Assembly: GCA_902386085.1 (NCBI GenBank) | Contig: CABMIA010000030.1 | Coordinates: forward strand, 1-6,004 | Length of the DNA stretch: 6,004 nt | Reading direction: 5' to 3' | From: an uncultured archaeon | Lineage (GTDB): Archaea; Halobacteriota; Methanosarcinia; Methanosarcinales; Methanoperedenaceae | In this document: positions 1 through 5,744 of the stretch, piece after piece | Layout: every line of letters starts with the position of its first letter | How positions within the stretch are numbered: the first letter of the stretch is position 1 | Notes under the pieces: generated by a model | Told to the model about the DNA's origin: nothing | What the model saw: only the letters and a program-made list of their open reading frames with translations | Database searches by the model: none | Position numbers and translations under genes: made by a program

Positions 1-1
1 A

Positions 2-100
2 ATCGTTATGTACAGCGGCGCATTATTGACATTATTTGCGGCAATATTTTCTGCGCTTCGGGGCCGCAGATATGTGCACGGAACGCATAACAGCCCATGA
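2..100 (+). CDS. Possible 3' end of a membrane protein gene (partial)
   Basis: An open frame enters from the left edge and stops at TGA 98-100. Its 32 residues contain a hydrophobic stretch (MYSGALLTLFAAIFSAL) followed by a basic cluster (RGRRYV), which looks like the last transmembrane helix of a multi-pass inner-membrane protein with a positively charged cytoplasmic tail. It would converge with guaAb, leaving 13 bases between the stops, a common arrangement. The helix followed by RGRRY faintly recalls the C-terminus of CDP-alcohol phosphatidyltransferases, but 32 residues are too few to assign a family. Competing readings on the minus strand (an open frame from GTG 108, and a 30-codon frame at 98-6) show no recognisable features. 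Confidence 0.35.
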   Translation: MVMYSGALLTLFAAIFSALRGRRYVHGTHNSP

Positions 101-113
101 CTATTCACAAAGT

Positions 114-1028
114 TTATTCAAACTCGATCGTTGCCGGAGGCTTTGGCGTCAGGTCATAAAGCACCCGCGAAACTGTGGGTATCTGGCTTGTTATCCGCGA
201 TTCTATCTTTCGAAGGACTTCCCACGGAAGTTCCATGGCCTCTGCGGTCATGCCGTCTCTTGAACTCACGGCACGCACTGCGATTATCCAGCCATGTACC
301 CGGACATCGCCTTTTACCCCGGTCCCTTTTTCAAGGAGTGCTGCAAATGTCTGCCATGGTTTGTATTGGCCAACAAGTTCCTCTTCTACAATGGCATTGG
401 CTTCCCTGACAACATCCAGTTTTTCTTCCGTGACCTCGCCGATTATCCTGACCGACAGCCCAGGGCCTGGAAATGGCATACGGTCTGAGATTTCTGATGG
501 AAGGCCAAGCGCCCTGGCAACATCCCTGACCTCATCTTTATAAAGGTCCTGGATGGGTTCAACAATACCTTCAAAATCGATCACTGATGGAAGGCCGCCA
601 ACGTTATGATGGCTTTTTATCCCGCCCTCGGATTCGATCCTGTCGGGATATATGGTTCCCTGTATCAGGTATCTTGCCCCGAGTTTGCGGGCTTCCCTTT
701 CAAATTCCCTGATGAAGGCCTCACCCACCGCTTTTCTTTTCTTTTCAGGGTCAGTCTGCCCCTTCAGTGCCCGCAGGAAATTTGTCTTTCCATCTACCAC
801 CTGGAGGTTCATATCAGCAAATATTGTCCTTATCCTGTCGGTCTCTCCCTTTCGCATAAGACCGGTATCAATATAGATCGGCGTAAGCAGGTTTCCTATT
901 GCCCTGTTTGCAAGCACGGCGCAAACCGAACTGTCCACACCTCCTGATAGTGCGATGATAGCCCTGCCCTTTACATCTTTTTTGATCTTTTCAATGCTCT
1001 CATGTATGAATTTATCGACTTTTACCAT
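114..1028 (-). CDS. guaAb: GMP synthase subunit B (PP-loop ATP pyrophosphatase and dimerisation domains)
   Basis: Catalyses the ATP-dependent amination of XMP to GMP, the last step of de novo guanine nucleotide synthesis, in the cytoplasm. In most archaea the glutaminase is a separate protein (GuaAa), and this 304-residue subunit has no glutamine amidotransferase domain, matching that split form. Visible motifs, numbered from ATG 1028: the PP-loop SGGVDSS at 28-34, QGTIYPD at 123-129, [10 protein letters not shown] at 138-147, the conserved [11 protein letters not shown] at 185-195, and the family C-terminus ending [13 protein letters not shown]. The start at ATG 1028 (MVKVDKFI) is preferred over an in-frame GTG at 1034 because family members begin this way and an AT box sits 27 bases upstream, fitting a leaderless message. 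The gene looks complete and intact. No guaAa is present in the window. Confidence 0.96.
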   Translation of the reverse strand: MVKVDKFIHESIEKIKKDVKGRAIIALSGGVDSSVCAVLANRAIGNLLTPIYIDTGLMRKGETDRIRTIFADMNLQVVDGKTNFLRALKGQTDPEKKRKAVGEAFIREFEREARKLGARYLIQGTIYPDRIESEGGIKSHHNVGGLPSVIDFEGIVEPIQDLYKDEVRDVARALGLPSEISDRMPFPGPGLSVRIIGEVTEEKLDVVREANAIVEEELVGQYKPWQTFAALLEKGTGVKGDVRVHGWIIAVRAVSSRDGMTAEAMELPWEVLRKIESRITSQIPTVSRVLYDLTPKPPATIEFE

Positions 1029-1051
1029 TGGCACTTACATATTTTTCTTTC

Positions 1052-1058
1052 TTTAAAT
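1052..1058 (-). promoter_or_regulatory. Probable TATA box of guaAb
   Basis: The minus strand reads ATTTAAA here, centred about 27 bases before the ATG at 1028. Archaeal TATA boxes lie about 26 bases before the transcription start, so transcription would begin at or next to the ATG. No convincing Shine-Dalgarno is seen, which fits leaderless translation. The call is from position and composition only. Confidence 0.45.
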
Positions 1059-1076
1059 GGTTTTACCTGCTGCAAT

Positions 1077-1086
1077 AAAATTATAC
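1077..1086 (+). promoter_or_regulatory. Probable TATA box of the ABC ATPase gene
   Basis: The plus strand reads AAAATTATAC, centred about 28 bases before ATG 1110, again predicting a very short or absent leader. It lies in the 81-base divergent region shared with guaAb, so both promoters are back to back. A second AT-rich stretch at 1052-1058 could serve either direction. Confidence 0.4.
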
Positions 1087-1109
1087 CTCTGCACACCTAT
1101 GAGTAAGCC

Positions 1110-1910
1110 ATGAGCCCTGTGGTCAGTCTGAATCATGTAACATTCATCCGAAGCAAAAAGGTCATCCTTGAGGACATATCACTCTGTATCAACCGGGGTG
1201 AACACTGGGCAATAGTAGGCCAGAACGGTTCGGGAAAAACAAGTCTGGTAAGTATTATAAATGGATACCACCGGCCTTCCCGGGGTGAGGCTTTTGTCCT
1301 TGGTAAAAAATTCGGCACAACAGACCTGCGGGAGCTGCGCAGACATATAGGCGTGTGCAGCTCGGAGATACGCGATATGATCCACAACCAGGACTCTGTA
1401 AAGGATATCATACTTTCCGGGAGGTTCGCAAGTATTGGCCTTTATGAGTCCCCGGATGCGGAAGACCATCAGCGCGCTTCGGAACTGATGGATTTCTTCG
1501 GGTTATCAAAGATGTCAGATCGCGCTTTCGATACTCTCTCAAACGGAGAGCAGCAAAAAACGATACTTGCTAGGGCATTGATCCCGGAACCGGCTTTACT
1601 TGTGCTTGATGAACCGGGCGCAGGGCTTGATCTACGATCCCGCGAGGAACTCCTTAATGCCGTTCGCAGGATGTGTACTATGCCTGGCGGCCCGACGTTG
1701 ATCTTTGTCACACATCATATCGAAGAGATCATGCCGGTTATAACGCATGCGCTGGCTCTTCGAAATGGCCGGGTAGTTGCACAGGGGCGCAAAGAGGATG
1801 TCCTGGAAAGTGGAATTCTGACCAGGACTTTTGACGTCCCGATTGAATTATATGAAAAAGGAGGCCGTTTATGGCCTGTTGTATCTGATTCGAATTCTCC
1901 GGGATTGTGA
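1110..1910 (+). CDS. Soluble ABC ATPase of the ModF/YlmA type (COG1119-like)
   Basis: A 266-residue single ATP-binding-cassette domain. Visible motifs are the Walker A GQNGSGKT at 37-44, preceded by GEHWAIV as in ModF-like proteins; a signature LSNGEQQK at 143-150 (N where most have G); Walker B LLVLDEP at 163-169 followed by a D-loop GAGLD; and the H-loop histidine in THH at 201-203. The usual Q-loop glutamine is not obvious: the region after IGVCSSEI has serines instead. There is no membrane segment, and no permease or binding protein adjoins it. Related ModF proteins are linked to molybdate, but substrate and partner cannot be read here; it could energise a transporter encoded elsewhere or act as a soluble ATPase. 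The start at ATG 1110 fits the upstream AT box, and the family's N-terminal beta strand begins at once (VVSLNHVTF). Confidence 0.9.
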   Translation: MSPVVSLNHVTFIRSKKVILEDISLCINRGEHWAIVGQNGSGKTSLVSIINGYHRPSRGEAFVLGKKFGTTDLRELRRHIGVCSSEIRDMIHNQDSVKDIILSGRFASIGLYESPDAEDHQRASELMDFFGLSKMSDRAFDTLSNGEQQKTILARALIPEPALLVLDEPGAGLDLRSREELLNAVRRMCTMPGGPTLIFVTHHIEEIMPVITHALALRNGRVVAQGRKEDVLESGILTRTFDVPIELYEKGGRLWPVVSDSNSPGL

Positions 1911-1926
1911 AAACCGTATTCCCTGT

Positions 1927-2109
1927 TTACTGGCTTATTGATCCTAACAAAAAATCAATGGATTGTTTAAGGGAATAAATTTCCTTCTCAATATTTTCCG
2001 GCAAACTGTATATGAATGGCTGTGCTGAGTTCCACCAGAGTGGCAATGCCAATAAAATCATCGAACTGGTGGCCAGAATTATTAGTGCTATCATTTTTTT
2101 TATTTGCAT
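1927..2109 (-). CDS. Small single-helix membrane protein, weakly DUF3311-like
   Basis: Encodes 60 residues: a short basic N-terminus (MQIKK), one hydrophobic helix at about 6-26, then PLWWNSAQPFIYSLP at 23-37 and a charged, probably amphipathic tail (38-60). The spacing of P-L-[aromatic]-N-x3-P-x5-P resembles the core of DUF3311 small membrane proteins, which are often encoded beside sodium:solute symporters. No symporter is present here, and the second hydrophobic helix expected in that family is missing, so the match is a suggestion only. The gene has its own AT box about 30 bases before ATG 2109 and ends 16 bases from the convergent ABC gene. A second in-frame ATG lies at 2094. It could be a single-pass membrane peptide of unknown role. 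Confidence 0.6.
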   Translation of the reverse strand: MQIKKMIALIILATSSMILLALPLWWNSAQPFIYSLPENIEKEIYSLKQSIDFLLGSISQ

Positions 2110-2134
2110 AATCCAGGTTATTCAATGAACACTG

Positions 2135-2143
2135 TTTAAATAT
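2135..2143 (-). promoter_or_regulatory. Probable TATA box of the 60-residue membrane protein gene
   Basis: The minus strand reads ATATTTAAA, centred about 30 bases before ATG 2109, in the 50-base gap after the radical SAM stop codon. It supports the small gene being real and transcribed on its own, with a leader of only a few bases. Confidence 0.4.
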
Positions 2144-2159
2144 CATGGACATGGAAACT

Positions 2160-3164
2160 TCATTTTATGAACTCACGGGCCATATAAATCCCATCCACAA
2201 TCCTTTCAATCCTCACTGATACCTCTTTTCCCAATGGGACCTTATCAGCATCAACGATGGTAATAACCCTGTCACGCGCCACGGCAAGCTTTTCACCTTT
2301 CATCCAACCAGGCCCCACAACATTTACTTTTACTTTTTCATATCTTTTGAACATGCGGGGAATGGCTTTGCATTCAAAGCTCCCGAAATCTTGCGGGGCA
2401 AGGATAAGCTTTGTTTTATATATTTCCTCCCATTTCCGGAGCCTGTAATAAAAATCATCCCAGCTCATTGCTTTTATATCAGGTCTCCTGCCATTTTTGT
2501 GCGCCAGGAATTTTTGGATGCCAAGGGCTGGCCATCTTTTTCCGGCTCCAATGCTTTTTGCGAATTCTATTAATTTTGGGATTTCCGCATCATTGATCCC
2601 CGGCAGCCATACGGGCGCAATGAGCAGGTCAATATTTGTGTTGTTCGTGATGTACAGAGCAGCCTCCAACACCCGGTCTATCTTATAGGAATCAGTCCGG
2701 GCTATCTTTTTTGCAAGGCCGGGTTCGATCGCTTCAATGGACATATTGATGCGTGAAAGGCCGGCTCCGTCAAGTTCATCGAGGAGCTTTTCGGTGAATA
2801 AAGTCCCGTTCGTCTGCATGGAAACGGTTTTTACGTGGCTATTCTGTGACAGGCCATGAACAAGTTCGACAAGTTGCGGATACATGGCAGGCTCACCAAC
2901 GGTGTCGATATGAGCTTCGATCTCATTGGTTTCTTTATATGAGGCTGCCCATTCAAATGCTGCAAGCAATTGATCGAGATCGACCATATATTCGGAAATC
3001 CTCTGCTTTGTCCCCGGGCCTGCGTCAGTTGAGCAGAATATACATGAGAGAGGGCATTCGCTGTAAGGGCGTACCTGTAGTACATTCGTTCCCCTGTCAA
3101 TTATCCCAAATGATATGCTGCCTAACAGGGGGATGTCACGGATGAGGATGTTGTTATGTGGCAT
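2160..3164 (-). CDS. Radical SAM protein, COG2100-like, with C-terminal TRAM-like region
   Basis: A 334-residue protein. The radical SAM cluster motif C-x3-C-x2-C is at C37, C41 and C44 (ECPLSCIFCSTDAGPG), the typical form of an archaeal family of uncharacterised Fe-S oxidoreductases. The glycine-rich SAM-binding strand appears as DTVGEP at 87-92, followed by MQTNGTL (116-122) and NMSIEA (140-145), the successive strands of the partial TIM barrel. From about 277 to 331 a beta-rich segment (KVKVNVVGPGWMKGE...DGIYMAREF) resembles a TRAM RNA-binding domain, hinting at an RNA or nucleotide substrate. Only one further cysteine (C265) is present, so a second Fe-S cluster is unlikely. The reaction is unknown. 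It lies 45 bases downstream of the nucleotidyltransferase gene and could be cotranscribed with it, but AT-rich stretches in the gap could also be its own promoter. Confidence 0.88.
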   Translation of the reverse strand: MPHNNILIRDIPLLGSISFGIIDRGTNVLQVRPYSECPLSCIFCSTDAGPGTKQRISEYMVDLDQLLAAFEWAASYKETNEIEAHIDTVGEPAMYPQLVELVHGLSQNSHVKTVSMQTNGTLFTEKLLDELDGAGLSRINMSIEAIEPGLAKKIARTDSYKIDRVLEAALYITNNTNIDLLIAPVWLPGINDAEIPKLIEFAKSIGAGKRWPALGIQKFLAHKNGRRPDIKAMSWDDFYYRLRKWEEIYKTKLILAPQDFGSFECKAIPRMFKRYEKVKVNVVGPGWMKGEKLAVARDRVITIVDADKVPLGKEVSVRIERIVDGIYMAREFIK

Positions 3165-3209
3165 GGTTCTATTTTCTTTTAAAATGTCTTTAACAATAAC
3201 TCCTGTTTC

Positions 3210-3968
3210 TCAAGAGATACCTCTCTCAGTCAATTGTAATAATTGTTCAACTCTCTCTCGAACTCTTCTCTGATCCATTCTGTTATACTTTTCTATAGCA
3301 TCACGGTTTTCGGGTATTATCCTCAAACATTCTTTAAGAAAGTCGAATTCATTGAGCTTTTCTCCAAGAAAATCAAAGTCAATCTCATTTCCTCCATGCA
3401 ACGGGTCAAGGAGCGCAATAATATCAGCGTAGTCCTTAATGAGTTTTCCATGCTCCCAGTCTGGATCAGGACTTGTTTCGGAATTTAGCCTTAACGATCT
3501 ATCCCAGGTAGCCTTTAATTTGAATAACATCAATAAAGATCGAGTCGGAACTGCTGCAAAGACATGGTTTCTTACATTTTGTATTATCGTCTGTCTATTT
3601 AGGATATCAAAATTTAATTCTTCAACTCTTCCATCAAATGGATAATGTTCATCCCTGCTGGCAAAATCGATGATTATCGGGCCGTAATCTGTTTGTTTAT
3701 AGACTGTATGAAATCCTATGCGGTCATGATCGTAGTCACGCTTACGATTTAAAATATGCATAAGGCTGTGTTTTGTTCTATTGTTCGTTACCAGATCGAT
3801 ATCTATAGAACCATACCATGGATTATAGGAATCAACTGCCCACCCGCCTACAAGTACAGTTACTGGATTTCTACCAAGCTCTTCATGTACTCTAATCCAA
3901 TTTAAAATAAATTCGAGTTCTTCTAGAGACTTTTCAATTATCTGCGGACTTGGATCATAGTAAGGCAT
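3210..3968 (-). CDS. Nucleotidyltransferase of the AbiEii/MNT type (putative toxin)
   Basis: A 252-residue protein with the polymerase-beta-like nucleotidyltransferase signature: GGWAVD at 41-46, then the two metal-binding aspartates in SIDIDLV (D56, D58), and a third candidate aspartate in IIIDFASRD (D101). Downstream, PTRSLLMLFKLKATWDRS (about 141-158) and KDYADIIALL (178-187) match the lysine-rich and KxxxD[IL] elements of AbiEii-like proteins. In AbiE systems the AbiEii partner is the toxin and transfers nucleotides to a target; the target here cannot be read. Its ATG (3966-3968) lies inside the upstream AbiEi-like gene, a 14-base overlap in a different frame, so the two are surely cotranscribed and probably translationally coupled. 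All three acidic residues are present, so it is predicted active. It could alternatively be a stand-alone antibiotic-type nucleotidyltransferase, but the partner argues against this. Confidence 0.82.
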   Translation of the reverse strand: MPYYDPSPQIIEKSLEELEFILNWIRVHEELGRNPVTVLVGGWAVDSYNPWYGSIDIDLVTNNRTKHSLMHILNRKRDYDHDRIGFHTVYKQTDYGPIIIDFASRDEHYPFDGRVEELNFDILNRQTIIQNVRNHVFAAVPTRSLLMLFKLKATWDRSLRLNSETSPDPDWEHGKLIKDYADIIALLDPLHGGNEIDFDFLGEKLNEFDFLKECLRIIPENRDAIEKYNRMDQRRVRERVEQLLQLTERGIS

Positions 3969-4965
3969 ATTTTTCTACCATTGCTTTTGTAATATCCCGT
4001 CCACTATATCCTAATCCTGCCATATCCAGTAATGTCTGAGATGGGGAAACGACCTTAATTCCCTCTTTTTCTCTTGTATCATTGAAGACCTCTCTATCTG
4101 GAATATATATTCGTACTTTGATGCCTTGGTTTTCAGGTTCTTTAAAAGTATTTATGAAGAAATCCATCTCCTTTTTTTCGAGATATAAATAGACAGTATC
4201 ATGCCGGATAGCATAACCTGTATATAATCCTCCGGAGGTGTAGCTGGTAAACGCGAACTTTATTCCTTTATTTTTTAAAATATAGGACAATTCCTGAGCT
4301 GCCTTAAAAGCATCAGGATATCCAATGGTGATTTCACCTGCATATAGATTTTCAAACGGTCTTTCCCATGCAACACCATTCAGCAATTTATTGGTATCAT
4401 AGATGCTGACATAATTTCCTTTTTTTGTCGTGATCCCCTGGTTTATCAGGCTTTTTACCGTGGCATGTGCCCATCCATAAGAGACTTTCTCTATAATTGA
4501 TAACTGACGGATAGAAGTCATTTTCTCTTTCAGGAGCCTGGTAATTACTTTCCATGCTTTTTCTGAACTGACTTTGACATTATCTGGAATATTATCATAT
4601 TTCTGTGTTGGGTGTTCAATATTACGAGGTATTGTCACTAATTTTATATTTGTCTGGCTTGCGATTTTTTCTATGTCTGGTGTAAAGATTTTGCTTGCAA
4701 TTACAAAAAAGATATGGGACAAATCTGCATTTTGATTCCTGAAAAGTTCTTTTAATAGAACTAACCTTGCGATCGTATCAATATTTGCTCTGGTTTTTAC
4801 TTCCACAAGAAACCTGTTATTGCCATCCTCGATGACCAGATCAACTCTTATACGGCTCAATGCATCGTTAAGAACAGGTTCTTCTTTAACTGCGGCGCTA
4901 TTGCTTAAGTCCAGTTTTGCGCACAATATCTCAAACAGTTCAGAGTTATTTTCTGATACGTCCAT
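3955..4965 (-). CDS. AbiEi-like antitoxin/regulator with N-terminal PD-(D/E)xK nuclease-like domain
   Basis: A 336-residue protein with three apparent parts. Residues 1 to about 115 carry a restriction-endonuclease-like core: RVDLVIEDGNNRFLVEVKTRA with D42, E55 and K57 in D-x12-E-x-K spacing, followed by helices. Residues about 131-190 form a probable winged helix (MTSIRQLSIIEKVSYGWAHA, then KGNYVSIYD as the wing). Residues about 197-336 resemble the C-terminal region of AbiEi-family type IV antitoxins, including VVSPSQTLLDMAGLG (305-319). In known AbiE systems AbiEi represses its own operon and neutralises the nucleotidyltransferase; order and overlap here match. The nuclease-like residues could give real DNA cleavage or be only a structural or DNA-binding remnant. 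The ATG at 4965 has no Shine-Dalgarno and sits about 30 bases after an AT box, so a leaderless start is likely. This module appears more A+T-rich than guaAb. Confidence 0.82.
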   Translation of the reverse strand: MDVSENNSELFEILCAKLDLSNSAAVKEEPVLNDALSRIRVDLVIEDGNNRFLVEVKTRANIDTIARLVLLKELFRNQNADLSHIFFVIASKIFTPDIEKIASQTNIKLVTIPRNIEHPTQKYDNIPDNVKVSSEKAWKVITRLLKEKMTSIRQLSIIEKVSYGWAHATVKSLINQGITTKKGNYVSIYDTNKLLNGVAWERPFENLYAGEITIGYPDAFKAAQELSYILKNKGIKFAFTSYTSGGLYTGYAIRHDTVYLYLEKKEMDFFINTFKEPENQGIKVRIYIPDREVFNDTREKEGIKVVSPSQTLLDMAGLGYSGRDITKAMVEKYALL

Positions 4966-4972
4966 ATTTAAA

Positions 4973-4990
4973 TATCAGTAATTACTGATA
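4973..4990. promoter_or_regulatory. 18-base perfect palindrome, probable operator of the AbiE-like module
   Basis: TATCAGTAATTACTGATA is its own reverse complement. It lies 7 bases before the ATG at 4965 and just downstream of the probable TATA box, where a bound repressor would block RNA polymerase. Its half-site TATCAGT recurs in both copies of the direct repeat further upstream. Binding by the AbiEi-like protein is inferred, not shown. Confidence 0.7.
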
Positions 4991-4992
4991 AG

Positions 4993-5000
4993 TATTTAAA
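4993..5000 (-). promoter_or_regulatory. Probable TATA box of the AbiE-like module
   Basis: The minus strand reads TTTAAATA, centred about 32 bases before ATG 4965, predicting a transcript that starts within a few bases of the start codon. It is bracketed by the palindrome at 4973-4990 and the first direct repeat at 4997-5013, with which it overlaps by 4 bases. A second TTTAAA at 4967-4972 is too close to the ATG to serve. Confidence 0.5.
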
Positions 5001-5013
5001 GTTATCAGTGATA
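4997..5013. repeat. 17-base direct repeat, copy 1 (upstream operator-like site)
   Basis: TAAAGTTATCAGTGATA, identical to copy 2 at 5040-5056. Its core TATCA-G-TGATA (5003-5013) is itself an odd-centred palindrome and shares the TATCAGT half-site with the promoter-proximal palindrome. It overlaps the upstream edge of the probable TATA box. Confidence 0.75.
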
Positions 5014-5014
5014 C

Positions 5015-5034
5015 ATATCATCAAACGATGATAT
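5015..5034. repeat. Inverted repeat, 8-base arms with a 4-base loop
   Basis: ATATCATC and GATGATAT are perfect complements around AAAC. The arms contain TATCA/TGATA like the neighbouring sites but diverge after that. It sits between the two direct-repeat copies and could be a further protein-binding site, or a hairpin in a transcript reading out of the upstream glycosylase gene. Confidence 0.6.
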
Positions 5035-5039
5035 TAAAA

Positions 5040-5056
5040 TAAAGTTATCAGTGATA
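5040..5056. repeat. 17-base direct repeat, copy 2
   Basis: Exact second copy of the repeat at 4997-5013. The copies start 43 bases apart, close to four helical turns, so proteins bound to them would face the same side of the DNA. It lies about 75-90 bases before the AbiEi-like ATG. The rest of the gap, 5057-5102, shows no recognisable site. Confidence 0.75.
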
Positions 5057-5102
5057 ATAATAGTAGCTTAAATTTCTGCATTGATTTCTTCCGGTCAAAC
5101 AT

Positions 5103-5744
5103 TCAAGTTTCTTCATTACTTTGCTTTCGACGGTTTAATCGTCCATTAATATTTTCCACCAGAACACACTCATCACACCGCTTTTTTCCGCAAAACTGCT
5201 TCCCATACTCCACGATAAGAGCATGGAATTCCTTATACAGGGGCACATCTAGCGGGAGAGATTTCTCAAAAAGCGATTGCAATTCAATATAATCCCCATC
5301 AATCCCCATGCATTTGCACATCCTCTTTGTATAGGCATCGATAACGAATTTTGGCTTATCCGCAGCATATAATACGATACTGTCCGCTGTCTCATGACCT
5401 ATCCCCTTAAGCGAAAGCATCAATTCCCTGAGTTCATCCGTGGGTGTTTCAAGAATCTCCGGATTATCAGAAAAAAACTGCGAGATATCCTTCAACCTCT
5501 TAGCTTTCTGCCTGAAGAACCCGGTGCACCTGACCATTCCTTCAATTTTAGAAATATCTGCTACCGCCAGATCTCCTGGTGTCAGAAGCCCATTTTCCCT
5601 CAGGGTCACTATCGCCTTCTCAACGTTCTCCCATTTTGTCTGCTGGGTAAGTATCGTCCCCACAACGACTTCAAAAGGAGTCCTGGCAGGCCACCAGTCT
5701 TTATGTCCCAGGGTATCCAGAAGTTTATTATAAACCCGGATCAT
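5103..5744 (-). CDS. Endonuclease III-superfamily DNA glycosylase, MagIII-like
   Basis: A 213-residue HhH-GPD base-excision repair protein. Visible are ILTQQTKWENV (31-41), the helix-hairpin-helix LKGIGHETAD (112-121) and the catalytic aspartate D136 in VIDAYTKR. The position of the EndoIII/OGG lyase lysine is E118, so it is probably a monofunctional glycosylase without AP-lyase activity. The KGIG-x-E-[ST]-AD motif and the following ELQSLFEKSL segment resemble 3-methyladenine glycosylase III (MagIII), suggesting alkylated-base repair. Only three cysteines (C185, C190, C193) stand where EndoIII has a C-x6-C-x2-C-x5-C cluster ligand set; the fourth is missing, so the 4Fe-4S cluster may be absent or have another ligand. 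Its ATG overlaps the npdG stop in ATGA, so it is translated by coupling. Substrate is inferred from family resemblance only. Confidence 0.9.
   Translation of the reverse strand: MIRVYNKLLDTLGHKDWWPARTPFEVVVGTILTQQTKWENVEKAIVTLRENGLLTPGDLAVADISKIEGMVRCTGFFRQKAKRLKDISQFFSDNPEILETPTDELRELMLSLKGIGHETADSIVLYAADKPKFVIDAYTKRMCKCMGIDGDYIELQSLFEKSLPLDVPLYKEFHALIVEYGKQFCGKKRCDECVLVENINGRLNRRKQSNEET

Noticed and set aside
6..98. A 30-codon minus-strand frame (MGCYAFRAHICGPEAQ...) just downstream of guaAb
   Set aside because: No recognisable domain, promoter or ribosome binding site; it competes with a plus-strand frame that looks like a membrane protein end.
1..108. Minus-strand frame from GTG 108, open to the left edge, with a CVPC motif, 5 bases after the guaAb stop
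   Set aside because: The composition is not protein-like, there is no start signal, and 36 residues are too few to judge. It would need the sequence to the left of the window.
606..947. Plus-strand 113-codon frame inside guaAb
   Set aside because: Shadow of a clearly conserved gene on the other strand; its translation has no domain features.
1099..1113. Mini-frame ATG AGT AAG CCA TGA overlapping the ABC ATPase start codon as ATGA
   Set aside because: The likely TATA box predicts transcription starting at about 1109, inside or after it, and four codons can arise by chance.
4966..5056. A CRISPR array in the repeated TATCAGT region
   Set aside because: Only two 17-base copies with one 26-base gap that itself holds an inverted repeat, no regular spacers and no cas genes; an operator array explains it better.
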